DNA of 64,000 bases, from the NCBI GenBank assembly GCA_963665785.1, contig OY762456.1, positions 2,294,001 to 2,358,000 of the forward strand, given 5' to 3'. The stretch comes from UBA7455 sp026713185 (GTDB taxonomy: Bacteria > Pseudomonadota > Gammaproteobacteria > Pseudomonadales > Azotimanducaceae). A model generated the notes under the pieces. The model searched no databases. It saw only the letters and a program-made list of their open reading frames with translations, and was not told the origin of the DNA. How positions within the stretch are numbered: the stretch's first letter is position 1; each line of letters starts with the position of its first letter. Below, one piece after another: positions 52,651 through 61,162 of this stretch. A program made the position numbers and the translations under genes.

Positions 52651-53652
52651 CTTATTCAACTACTGGAACAAAAAGAACTGCAGCAACTGAATACGCTGCA
52701 TCTGAAATGCTCGGCGGAACAATTCTGCCGCGTACAGGATGAGACATCGCTCCTTGCCGCCATTGACTATGCCAGGGAACATGAGCTTCGCCTCAACATC
52801 CTTGGAGGAGGGAGTAATATTGTGTTGCCGGAATATCTACCTGGATTGACTGTTCATGTGGATATACGGGGTATCAGGCTGCAATCACCCTGTGTCATTG
52901 CCAAGGCTGGTGAGAACTGGCATAACCTGGTGATAAGCACGTTGCGTCATGGCTTCCATGGCATTGAGAATCTTTCCCTGATACCCGGTTCTGTCGGTGC
53001 GGCGCCGGTACAGAATATCGGTGCCTACGGTCAGGAATTGTCACAGGTTTTTCTCGAATTGCGTGCTGCCGATACCCTGAACTGCAAGATTCGGACATTC
53101 AGCAAGGCGGAGTGTGCATTTGGATATCGGACCAGTCTGTTCAGAGAGACTCCTGGCAGATACATTATTACCTCGGTCACATTACGATTGAAAACCCATT
53201 TTGAACCCAATCTGGAATATCCAGGGATCAGGGATGCTGTTGGACATGGGAATCCAACTGCCTGGCAGGTCAGTGCAGCAATATGTCGTCTCAGGCAGCA
53301 AAAATTACCAGATCCCGCGATGTCACCCAATGCTGGCAGCTTCTTCAAAAACCCTATAATCAGTACCCGGCAATACCAGGAACTACAACGTTTATATCCT
53401 GTTATATCCGGCATTACTCAATCGAACGGGATGATCAAACTATCCGCTGCCCAGTTGATTGAACTGGCGGATTTGAAGGGGAGCAGCATTGGGGATGCTA
53501 TGGTATCCAATAAACACAGCCTTGTACTGATCAATCGAGGGCAGGCTGACAACCAGGACATACTGAAGCTGGCCGACAGGGTACAGTCAAGGGTTTGTGA
53601 TCATTTCGGAATTCAACTTGCAGTGGAGCCGGTAATACTGGCTTCCGGATAA
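52651..53652 (+). CDS. murB: UDP-N-acetylenolpyruvoylglucosamine reductase with an abnormal 5' end
   Basis: The frame encodes a full MurB. Visible parts are QLNTLHLKCSAEQFC (the NTFG region), the FAD motif LGGGSNIVL, GAGENWH-like KAGENWHNLV, SLIPGSVGAAPVQNIGAYGQEL, FGYRTSLF and PNAGSFFKNP (catalytic serine). The FAD motif lies before the first ATG/GTG/TTG of the open frame, so the true start must be further up. The only ATG candidates in frame (52588, 52630) are followed by TAA at 52648-52650. The gene therefore either uses a rare start (ATT, CTG) after the TAA or carries a nonsense mutation or sequence error. The start given is the first codon after the stop. Confidence 0.8.
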   Translation, partial: LIQLLEQKELQQLNTLHLKCSAEQFCRVQDETSLLAAIDYAREHELRLNILGGGSNIVLPEYLPGLTVHVDIRGIRLQSPCVIAKAGENWHNLVISTLRHGFHGIENLSLIPGSVGAAPVQNIGAYGQELSQVFLELRAADTLNCKIRTFSKAECAFGYRTSLFRETPGRYIITSVTLRLKTHFEPNLEYPGIRDAVGHGNPTAWQVSAAICRLRQQKLPDPAMSPNAGSFFKNPIISTRQYQELQRLYPVISGITQSNGMIKLSAAQLIELADLKGSSIGDAMVSNKHSLVLINRGQADNQDILKLADRVQSRVCDHFGIQLAVEPVILASG

Positions 53653-53679
53653 TTCATCACCTGTGGCGTATTAATCAGC

Positions 53680-56151
53680 CTATGCCACTTCTTCGGCCTG
53701 GTTATCCTCTCCATCCTTCAAAACAGCAGTGGATTTCGGGTCGATAGTGGAAATGGCTTCCACAATGTCCAAATTTCTCGGATCATTCTCTGCCCGCCCA
53801 CGGGTGCTCGGGTGTCCTTCGCTGACCTCTTGTTCGATGTATTCAAGAACCTCGGGTGATACCCGGGGAGGTGTTTCCATCAGTACGGAGCCTGTGACAA
53901 CGCCTACTGGATTGATGCGGGGATCATTTACTGCCTGTCCCCGTTCGGATGGTCGTCTGGTTTCTTCTATCACACTTGCAGTTTCAATCCTGGTCTTTTC
54001 AACCGGTGAGATGTCTTTAATACTACTCTGGACGTTGGTTACCTCAGATTGATCCCGGTTTACGTATTCCTTTGGAGATTCTTTGGGTTCGCTTTCCCGG
54101 GTTTTCTGCCTGTTGTTTTCAGGTACAGTTGATTCCAACTGTTTGGTTTTCTGCTCCTGGGTCCGTTCCGGTGATTGACGGCGACTGCGTTGTTTTTGTT
54201 GTCCCCGTTCCCGCTGTCCCTGATTTCTTTTATCATCTGACCGGGACCGGCTGTCTCCTGTCTGCCGTTTTTCCCTGTTCTGCCTGTTTTTAGACTTGTT
54301 CTCTGTTTCTTTACTATCCTTTTGACGTTCACGAGGCCTTCGATTTCCCCGTTCATCGTGTTTTCTGTTCGCTTGCTGTTTTCTGCCATTACCCCGTCGG
54401 GCTTCAGATTTGGCGTTCTCGCGTTTGTACTTTGTTGGTTTTTTCGAAACTTTTCCCGCGGTTTGAGTATTAATGTGAAACAGCTGAGCTAACCGTACCA
54501 GGAGTCCGGATTTCTTGACTGGTTTCTGTACTGGTTTCTTAACTGGTCTCGGAGGAAGGGAAGGGTTGAGAGACTTGACAGCCGCTTCCTCCACACTTGC
54601 CGCCCGGTTGTCCCGTTGAGGTAATACCTCTTCTTTGACACTGGAGATTTCATAACTGACGGCAGCATCTTCAGCGTTGTTGTCCCTTATCCGTTCCACC
54701 CGGTAGTGTGGTGTCTGCATTTCGGGGTCCGGTACAACGACAATACGAACATTATTTCGCTGTTCTATCTCACTCAACACATTTCGTTTCTCATTTAACA
54801 GATATGAAGACACGGCAATCGGTAGAAAAGCCCTGATTTCTGAACTGGTCTCTTTCAGTGATTCCTCTTCGACGATACGAATAACGGCAAGTGACGAAGA
54901 CTCAACATCCCTGATCGTCCCAAGACCACTGCATCGGGGACAGACTATACCGCTGGTTTCTCCCAATGATGGGCGCAGTCTCTGACGTGACATTTCCAGC
55001 AAACCGAATCTGGAAATACGACCAATCTGAACTCTGGCACGATCTACCTGAAGCGAATCGCGCAACCGGGTCTCAACTTCCCGTTGATTCCTGGTGGCGC
55101 TCATGTCTATAAAATCAATCACGATCAGTCCGCCAATATCGCGCAATCTCAATTGCCGGCAGATTTCTTCAGCAGCTTCCAGATTGGTCGTCAATGCTGT
55201 TTCCTCGATATCTGAACCGCGGGTAGCCCTTGCGGAATTGATATCGATGGATACCAATGCTTCTGTAGGATCAATGACCAGAGATCCACCCGAAGGCAGG
55301 TGAACTTCCCGCTGGAATGCTGTTTCGATCTGACCCTCAATATGATAGCGGTTGAACAGGGGGACATCGCTGTCGTAGCGCTTGATACGGCTTTTATACT
55401 GAGGCATGACTTTCTCGACGAATTCGACTGCCTGCTGACAGGCGTCTTCTGTGTCGATAAGAATTTCGCCGATATCATTACGAAGATTATCTCTTATGGC
55501 ACGTGTAATAACGTCACTTTCCTGGTAGATAAGGAATGGACTCTTGCCACTTTCAGTTGCTTTTCTGATCGCCTGATTCAGTTGCAGCAGGTAGTCCAGG
55601 TCCCACTGTAGCTCCTCTGCACTTCGTCCCAGACCAGCGGTTCGGATGATCACACCCATGTCCCTGGGTATCTCCAGGTTAGACATTACAGTCTTCAATT
55701 CATCACGTTCTTCACCGTCGATACGTTTGGAAATTCCACCGGCACGGGGGTTGTTCGGCATCAGGACCAGATAACGTCCCGCCAGGCTGTAGAAGCTGGT
55801 CAAAGCGGCGCCTTTGGTACCTCGCTCTTCCTTGTCCACCTGGACTACCAGTTCGATGCCTTCCTTGACAACTTCCTGAATATTGATACGCCCCTTGATC
55901 TTTGATGGGGGTATGGAGAAATACTCTCGTGATATTTCCTTGAGTGGCAGGAAGCCGTGCCGATTTCCACCGAAATCAACGAAAGCAGCTTCCAGACTGG
56001 GTTCAACCCGGGTAATCCGGGCTTTGTAGATATTACCTTTTTTCTGTTCTCTGTCCCGGCTTTCTATATCCAGGTCATATAACTTCTGCCCGTCAACCAG
56101 GGCAACCCGCAACTCTTCATTATGAGTTGCGTTGATTAACATACGTTTCAT
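53680..56151 (-). CDS. rne: Ribonuclease E
   Basis: This 823-residue endoribonuclease has an N-terminal S1 domain (NIYKARITRVEPSLEAAFVDFG), then a 5'-sensor region. The DNase I-like catalytic part has Asp in LVSIDINSA (near 300) and VIDFIDM (near 345), with a zinc link CPRCSG near 403. The C-terminal 300 residues are Arg/Gln/Lys-rich and low in complexity, as in the RNA-binding and degradosome scaffold. It starts mRNA decay and matures rRNA and tRNA. It is divergent from rluC, as in E. coli and Pseudomonas. Confidence 0.96.
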   Translation of the reverse strand: MKRMLINATHNEELRVALVDGQKLYDLDIESRDREQKKGNIYKARITRVEPSLEAAFVDFGGNRHGFLPLKEISREYFSIPPSKIKGRINIQEVVKEGIELVVQVDKEERGTKGAALTSFYSLAGRYLVLMPNNPRAGGISKRIDGEERDELKTVMSNLEIPRDMGVIIRTAGLGRSAEELQWDLDYLLQLNQAIRKATESGKSPFLIYQESDVITRAIRDNLRNDIGEILIDTEDACQQAVEFVEKVMPQYKSRIKRYDSDVPLFNRYHIEGQIETAFQREVHLPSGGSLVIDPTEALVSIDINSARATRGSDIEETALTTNLEAAEEICRQLRLRDIGGLIVIDFIDMSATRNQREVETRLRDSLQVDRARVQIGRISRFGLLEMSRQRLRPSLGETSGIVCPRCSGLGTIRDVESSSLAVIRIVEEESLKETSSEIRAFLPIAVSSYLLNEKRNVLSEIEQRNNVRIVVVPDPEMQTPHYRVERIRDNNAEDAAVSYEISSVKEEVLPQRDNRAASVEEAAVKSLNPSLPPRPVKKPVQKPVKKSGLLVRLAQLFHINTQTAGKVSKKPTKYKRENAKSEARRGNGRKQQANRKHDERGNRRPRERQKDSKETENKSKNRQNREKRQTGDSRSRSDDKRNQGQRERGQQKQRSRRQSPERTQEQKTKQLESTVPENNRQKTRESEPKESPKEYVNRDQSEVTNVQSSIKDISPVEKTRIETASVIEETRRPSERGQAVNDPRINPVGVVTGSVLMETPPRVSPEVLEYIEQEVSEGHPSTRGRAENDPRNLDIVEAISTIDPKSTAVLKDGEDNQAEEVA

Positions 56152-56600
56152 TACGATATCACTCTATTCGCGCAATCATTGGCGAATGGATATCGTCAAA
56201 TCCTGACATAACGTCTTCAGGCGTTTACTGAACTTGACCTCAATTTTTCTTTCATGACAGGTGTATCAACAGTGTCGTATTGGGATACGCCCGATGTACC
56301 GGGGGTGATGGTCGTTTCCCTGATATAGAGCCCTTTGATAAAGAGTACATTAAAATAATCTGTACTCCCTTGAATTGTTCTGTTGTTTTGACGATAACAT
56401 TCGCAATCTTTGTGATTGCAGTTAATTTCCAGCCAGCAGGTAACTTTCCTGCCGGGTCCTGTTAAATCTGGTGTCGATGTATACTTGTCCTGACAAAACT
56501 GTTCCTGACACTACTGTCTAACACTCAGATAAGGCTGTTCAAATTGTTCATGTGCCAGCCTGAGGCGTACTATAGCTGAAAGTAGTGATTTATCCAAGTA
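56152..56600. other. rne-rluC divergent intergenic region (449 bases), leader candidate
   Basis: It contains no gene. On the rne side it is AT-rich and could hold the long rne 5' leader that mediates autoregulation in E. coli; I could not recognise the conserved hairpins. One small hairpin, GCAATC-N5-GATTGC, lies near 56400-56417. The rluC side carries the promoter-like site described separately. Confidence 0.4.
56544..56573 (+). promoter_or_regulatory. Candidate sigma-70 promoter for rluC
   Basis: TTGTTC (-35) and TACTAT (-10) are separated by 18 bases, and the site ends 27 bases before the rluC ATG. It is a moderate match placed in the only space available. Confidence 0.45.
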
Positions 56601-57572
56601 ATGATTTCTGCCAAAGACTCAGGAAGATCCGGTAAAACCAATGTCCAGAAAGTGGTCATCCAGGATGATTATGATGGTCAGCGTGTGGATAACTATCTAT
56701 TACGGGTGTTGAAAGGTGTACCCAAGTCAAGAATATACCGATTGATCCGCAAAGGTGAGGTCCGTATCAACGGGAAACGTGTCCGCGCTGATACCAGACT
56801 GGTTCCAGGTGATCAATTACGTATCCCACCTGTGCGGACCGGCAACCGTAATGTATCAATAAAATATGAAAAATATTTAATAAAAAGAATAATTTATGAG
56901 AATAAAGGAATCTATGTTATTAATAAGCCGGCGGGGTTGGCTGTCCATGGTGGCAGTGGGATTTCGTCTGGCGCCATTGAATCTCTGCGTGCCTGTCTTC
57001 CGGATGAAAAGCTTGAGTTGATGCACCGTCTTGACCGTGACACATCCGGTTGTTTGATGATTGCCAGAAACAGACGATATCTGCGCATCATGCAGGAGGC
57101 ATTTCGTACTCGATCGGATCTTGGGAAGTATTATCGGGTCATTGTCCATGGTTGCTGGCCTGGCAAAATAACACGGGTAGATGCCCCCATCGTCAAGAAT
57201 ACACTGCAGAATGGAGAACGAGTGTCCAGTGTATCCTCCATGGGTAAGCCATCAATCACTGATTTCAGGATTTTGGCGCAGAGTAGTGATTTCTCATTGC
57301 TGGAAGCTGAAGCAATTACCGGGCGAACACATCAGATCAGGGTTCATTGCAGGTATACCGGACATCCTGTTGTGGGAGATAGACGGTACGGCGACCCCAA
57401 GGCTGATGCCGGAGTTCTGCAGTATCTGAAGAATCACCGTCTGATGTTGCATGCCAGTCGTCTTGAAATTCCCGATCTGGAAAATTTCCCAGGATTTACC
57501 GTGAACGCCCCGGTGGATCCCAGGTTTGAAAGTTTAGAAAAGAATATATTTAACAATAATATGGAATTATAA
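56601..57572 (+). CDS. rluC: 23S rRNA pseudouridine synthase RluC
   Basis: This 323-residue enzyme has an N-terminal S4 domain (RVDNYLLRVLKGVPKSRIYRLIRKGEVRING). The RluA-type catalytic domain has LMHRLDRDTSGCLM (catalytic Asp near residue 147) and ITGRTHQIRVHCRYTGHPVVGDRRYG. It makes the pseudouridines at 955/2504/2580 of 23S rRNA. A short AT-rich patch (56860-56925) in the linker uses rare-type codons (ATA, TTA, AGA) but keeps the frame. Confidence 0.93.
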   Translation: MISAKDSGRSGKTNVQKVVIQDDYDGQRVDNYLLRVLKGVPKSRIYRLIRKGEVRINGKRVRADTRLVPGDQLRIPPVRTGNRNVSIKYEKYLIKRIIYENKGIYVINKPAGLAVHGGSGISSGAIESLRACLPDEKLELMHRLDRDTSGCLMIARNRRYLRIMQEAFRTRSDLGKYYRVIVHGCWPGKITRVDAPIVKNTLQNGERVSSVSSMGKPSITDFRILAQSSDFSLLEAEAITGRTHQIRVHCRYTGHPVVGDRRYGDPKADAGVLQYLKNHRLMLHASRLEIPDLENFPGFTVNAPVDPRFESLEKNIFNNNMEL

Positions 57573-57611
57573 TACAAAGTAAATACTACAATAAATCTGC
57601 TTGAATCAATA

Positions 57612-58244
57612 TTATCTGAGGTCTAAAAAGTCAATCCCCAGTTGCAGAAAAAGATCCTGCAACAACATTAACGGCAGGCCATACAATGTTGTGATATCCC
57701 TGCCGTTGGTATTTTCAAGCAGCGTTATACCCAGGGATTCGGCATGGAGACTGCCGGCACTGTCATAGGGTTGTTCCAATTCGAGATATCGCTCAATATC
57801 CCGGTGTGTCAATTGCCGGAATTTGACCTGGTACTCCTCCACACCGGAAACTGATTTATTTTTATCATCCAGAAGACACACAGCCGTTGTGAAAGTTACC
57901 CAACGGTTTGCAGACTGCAACAACTGCCTGACAGCCCGTTCATGATTGCCCGGCTTGAATAACACCGTCCCGTCGACATGCGCCACCTGATCGGAGCCGA
58001 TGATGATGTATTTCTCACGGTGATCAACCGGTATGGACCTGGCTTTACCTTCCGCGAGTCTCAGAGCCATGTCTGTTGCTGATTCCCCGGGAATTTTGAT
58101 TTCCTCATACAGTGGTGAGGTCTGAATAAAGGGTATTTGCAAACGTTCCAGGAGTTCCCGGCGCATACGGGAATTTGACCCGAGTATAATAGTGGTGGCA
58201 GGCACGTATTGACGATTTCCTTTGACAGTTTCTGGTCTGATCAC
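57612..58244 (-). CDS. Maf-family nucleotide pyrophosphatase (YceF-like)
   Basis: This 210-residue protein has a GTG start. Maf motifs are ILGSNSRMRRELLERL (the S-x-S-xRR signature), the E-x-R-like LRLAEGKA, IIGSDQVAHVDG and FTTAVCLL. Enzymes of the YceF branch hydrolyse m7GTP and related abnormal nucleotides. The gene lies between rluC and yceD, reading against both, a conserved location. Confidence 0.88.
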   Translation of the reverse strand: MIRPETVKGNRQYVPATTIILGSNSRMRRELLERLQIPFIQTSPLYEEIKIPGESATDMALRLAEGKARSIPVDHREKYIIIGSDQVAHVDGTVLFKPGNHERAVRQLLQSANRWVTFTTAVCLLDDKNKSVSGVEEYQVKFRQLTHRDIERYLELEQPYDSAGSLHAESLGITLLENTNGRDITTLYGLPLMLLQDLFLQLGIDFLDLR

Positions 58245-58259
58245 TAAGATGCGCCCCGT

Positions 58260-58760
58260 ATGTTAGCAGGGTCCCTTCCGGAAAAGATCAATTTCAGCAG
58301 AACAGTTGATGAAGGAAATACGATACAGGGCACTATTGCACTGTGGAGGTTTCCCAGATTTGCTTTACTGGTAACTGAAAATGACCCCTTTGTAGAGGTA
58401 AGTCTGGGATTTCGAAAGGACATGCAGCAACAAATTGAAGCAATTGGCTCGGCGGCAGTCCGGGTTCAACTGTTGTGTCAGAAATGTCTTGAATTGTTGG
58501 ACTACGAGGTTGCAGTTGAGGTGCGGACAATACTGGTCAGAGACAGGGAAGCACTGGATTCACTGACACCGTCCAAAGATGGAATTGTAGTAACTTCCAC
58601 TTTGGTTGATCCGGTGGACATATTCGAAGATGAATTGATTCTGGGTCTGCCGATGGCGCCTCGACATGAGTCATCCGGATGTACCGCCAGTACCATCAGC
58701 GAATCCGGGAATTTGACCCGGCAGCCCTTTGCCGGATTATCGAAATTGATGAAAGATTAA
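58260..58760 (+). CDS. yceD: DUF177 rRNA accumulation protein YceD
   Basis: This 166-residue protein has the CQKCLELLDYEV zinc-like pair and a following acidic region typical of DUF177. YceD is needed for normal 23S rRNA levels in E. coli and plants. It directly precedes rpmF, and the pair is co-transcribed in most bacteria. The second cysteine pair of many members is reduced to one cysteine in SSGCTAST. Confidence 0.88.
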   Translation: MLAGSLPEKINFSRTVDEGNTIQGTIALWRFPRFALLVTENDPFVEVSLGFRKDMQQQIEAIGSAAVRVQLLCQKCLELLDYEVAVEVRTILVRDREALDSLTPSKDGIVVTSTLVDPVDIFEDELILGLPMAPRHESSGCTASTISESGNLTRQPFAGLSKLMKD

Positions 58761-58773
58761 CGTGGAGTGAACC

Positions 58774-58959
58774 ATGGCAGTTCAGAAAAACAAGGTGACC
58801 CGGTCACGACGCGGGCAACGCAGGTCGCATGATTCTCTTGGCAGACCGACATTGTCCGAAGATCCTGCTACGGGTGAAATCCATCGACGGCATCATGTGA
58901 CTGCAGACGGATACTATCGCGGGAAGAAATTTGTCCATCAGAATGATGACAGCGAGTAA
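58774..58959 (+). CDS. rpmF: 50S ribosomal protein L32
   Basis: This 61-residue basic protein begins MAVQKNKVTRSRRGQRRSHD, the L32 hallmark, and ends with the GYYRGKKF segment. The zinc cysteines of C+ L32 forms are absent, as in gammaproteobacteria. The next gene is fabD, 36 bases on; plsX and fabH, usual at this spot, are missing. Confidence 0.96.
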   Translation: MAVQKNKVTRSRRGQRRSHDSLGRPTLSEDPATGEIHRRHHVTADGYYRGKKFVHQNDDSE

Positions 58960-58995
58960 TCGTATCCCGGATTCTGCAAATCCAGGTGAGTCTCT

Positions 58996-59922
58996 ATGAG
59001 CAAGTATGCTTTTGTCTTCCCGGGGCAAGGGTCTCAACATGTTGGCATGTTGAGCGATCTGGCCGGCGAAGCTGCCCCGGTTTTCAACAGGGCATCAGAA
59101 ATTCTGGGTTATGATCTTTGGGACCTGGTGCAGAATGGTCCGGAAGAAAGACTCAACCAGACTGAATTTACCCAACCGGCGTTGTTAACTGCCAGTCTTG
59201 CACTATGGTTTCAGGCCATGGATAGAGGACTTGATGCTCCAGCAGTAGTTGCTGGTCATAGTCTTGGTGAATATTCTGCCCTGGTTGCATCCGGGGTCAT
59301 GGCATTTGAAGATGCTGTTGATATTGTCCGCCAACGTGGTCGGTTCATGCAGTCTGCTGTGCCATTGGGTGAGGGCAGCATGGCTGCGATACTAGGCCTT
59401 GAAGATGAACAGGTTATTCAAATTTGCAATCAACATGCCGGCCGGGAAGTGATCCAGGCGGCAAACTTCAATGCACCTGGTCAGGTGGTTGTGGCTGGTC
59501 ATGTGGGAGCACTGAAGCGAGTGGTTGATGCCTGCAAGGAAGCAGGAGCCAGGCGTGCAATGCAACTCGCCGTCAGTGCCCCTTTCCACTGTGCGCTGAT
59601 GCAGCCCGCTGCTGACAACATGGAATCTTTGCTGACGGATGTACCTCTCAATAAACCAGAGATCCCAGTTATCCAGAACGTTCACGCTGACTTCTCGACT
59701 GATACCGATACAATCAGAGCCAACCTGGTAGCACAAATTTCGAGTGCAGTACTATGGACAGACACCATTCAAAGAATCATCAATACAGGTATTGACCGAA
59801 TCATCGAATGCGGCCCGGGCAGGATTTTGTCAGGACTGAGTCGCCGCATCAATAAATCCATACAGTCAGGCAATATTTCATCACTGGATAGTCTGAATAA
59901 CATCCTTCTGGAATTGGATTAA
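58996..59922 (+). CDS. fabD: Malonyl-CoA:ACP transacylase
   Basis: This 308-residue enzyme has FVFPGQGSQHVGM at the start, the nucleophile elbow AGHSLGEYSALVA (serine near residue 92) and SAPFHCALM with the catalytic histidine near 200. It loads malonyl groups on ACP for fatty-acid elongation. Its stop overlaps the fabG start by one base. Confidence 0.96.
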   Translation: MSKYAFVFPGQGSQHVGMLSDLAGEAAPVFNRASEILGYDLWDLVQNGPEERLNQTEFTQPALLTASLALWFQAMDRGLDAPAVVAGHSLGEYSALVASGVMAFEDAVDIVRQRGRFMQSAVPLGEGSMAAILGLEDEQVIQICNQHAGREVIQAANFNAPGQVVVAGHVGALKRVVDACKEAGARRAMQLAVSAPFHCALMQPAADNMESLLTDVPLNKPEIPVIQNVHADFSTDTDTIRANLVAQISSAVLWTDTIQRIINTGIDRIIECGPGRILSGLSRRINKSIQSGNISSLDSLNNILLELD

Positions 59923-60656
59923 TGTCAGGAATGAATACTAATGCCATTGTAACGGGCGCCAGCCGTGGTATCGGCAGGAGCATTGCCCTGAGACTTGCCA
60001 ATGATGGTATTGGTGTAATAGGCACAGCAACATCCCTGGAAGGGGCCAAAGGCATTACTGACGAATTGAACGGAAAGGGTAAAGGTTATGTGTTGGATGT
60101 ATCGCAGGTGGAGTCCATTACCCGTTTTTTCACTTCCATAAAGGCGGATTTTGAAACACCACTTATACTGGTTAACAATGCCGGGATCACCCGTGACAAC
60201 CTTGCCTTGAGGATGAATGATGATCAGTGGCAATCTGTTCTGGATACTAATCTGAACTCGATTTATCAAGTTACCAGAAACTGTCTGCGTGGTATGATCA
60301 GGGCTCGATGGGGTAGGATTATTAACATCAGTTCTGTCGTTTCGAGAATGGGTAATGCAGGTCAGAGTAATTACGCAGCCGCCAAGGCAGGTATGGAAGG
60401 TTATAGCCGTTCTCTGGCGCTTGAACTGGGTTCCAGGAACATTACAGTCAATTCCATCGCACCAGGCTTTATCGAAACTGACATGACCAGTGATCTTGGT
60501 GAAGATCAGACGGCAGCTTTGCTGGCTCGCATTCCCGCCGGTCGACTGGGTAAAGGTGAGGATATAGCTGCATTGGTAGCATTTCTTGCCAGTAGTCAGG
60601 CGGGATATATCACCGGTGAGACAATTAATGTTAACGGCGGTTTGTATATGGGTTGA
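59922..60656 (+). CDS. fabG: 3-oxoacyl-ACP reductase
   Basis: This 244-residue SDR has TGASRGIGRSIALRLA for NADPH, LVNNAGITRDNL, and catalytic SSVVSRMGNAGQSNYAAAKAG. The C-terminus ends TINVNGGLYMG. It reduces 3-oxoacyl-ACP in each elongation round. It is translationally coupled to fabD (TAATG). Confidence 0.97.
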   Translation: MSGMNTNAIVTGASRGIGRSIALRLANDGIGVIGTATSLEGAKGITDELNGKGKGYVLDVSQVESITRFFTSIKADFETPLILVNNAGITRDNLALRMNDDQWQSVLDTNLNSIYQVTRNCLRGMIRARWGRIINISSVVSRMGNAGQSNYAAAKAGMEGYSRSLALELGSRNITVNSIAPGFIETDMTSDLGEDQTAALLARIPAGRLGKGEDIAALVAFLASSQAGYITGETINVNGGLYMG

Positions 60657-60739
60657 TAGTTTCAAATCAACGTCGGTTTTTTTCGATCCGGTTTTCTGTA
60701 AGGATACTCGATCTGTTAACTGGCATTAAATTTACTAGT

Positions 60740-60753
60740 GCAGCTATAGCTGC
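60740..60753. promoter_or_regulatory. Perfect 14-bp palindrome upstream of acpP
   Basis: GCAGCTATAGCTGC ends 21 bases before the acpP start, just before its ribosome site (GGAG). It could be a regulator site or a leader hairpin that shapes the high expression of acpP. Confidence 0.4.
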
Positions 60754-60774
60754 GATTATTTTGGAGTAACCGGC

Positions 60775-61008
60775 ATGAGCACAACAGAAGAACGTATAAT
60801 TAAACTGGTTTGTGAACAACTTGGCGTTAAAGAAGAGGAGATCACCGCGGAAGCTTCGTTTGTTGAAGACCTCGGTGCAGATTCACTGGATACCGTGGAG
60901 TTGGTAATGGCTTTGGAGGAAGAATTCGAGACAGAAATTCCTGACGAAGAAGCTGAGAAAATTACCACTGTCAAAGAAGCAATGGACTACGTCGAAGCCC
61001 ACACGTAA
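60775..61008 (+). CDS. acpP: Acyl carrier protein
   Basis: This is a 77-residue ACP with the phosphopantetheine serine in LGADSLDTVELVMALEEEF and a strongly acidic composition. It carries growing acyl chains for FabD, FabG and FabF. A ribosome site, GGAG, precedes the ATG, and a strong terminator follows. Confidence 0.98.
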   Translation: MSTTEERIIKLVCEQLGVKEEEITAEASFVEDLGADSLDTVELVMALEEEFETEIPDEEAEKITTVKEAMDYVEAHT

Positions 61009-61027
61009 TTTTGAATCAGGGTCTCTT

Positions 61028-61066
61028 AAAGCCGCATTTTTCTTACCCTGATGCGGCTTTTGTTTT
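61028..61066 (+). terminator. Rho-independent terminator after acpP
   Basis: AAAGCCGCAT pairs with ATGCGGCTTT across a 13-base loop and is followed by TGTTTT. It allows separate high-level acpP mRNA before fabF. Confidence 0.85.
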
Positions 61067-61094
61067 CCTGTGAACTGCCAATCAATGGAATTTT

Positions 61095-61124
61095 TTGAAT
61101 CTGTCAGGTATATGTTGTTGTAAT
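61095..61124 (+). promoter_or_regulatory. Candidate sigma-70 promoter for fabF
   Basis: TTGAAT and TGTAAT are separated by 18 bases and lie between the acpP terminator and fabF. They would give fabF and mltG their own transcript. Confidence 0.45.
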
Positions 61125-61162
61125 GTGTGGCAAGGTACACAACACATTTAATATGAAAGGGA

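Noticed and set aside
52822..53652. murB annotated from the first TTG of the open frame
   Set aside because: That start would remove the NTLH region and the GGGSN flavin-binding motif, which are plainly encoded upstream in the same frame.
59925..60665. 246-codon open frame on the minus strand opposite fabG
   Set aside because: It is a shadow of fabG: no family resemblance, no ribosome site, and the plus-strand frame is an unmistakable SDR.
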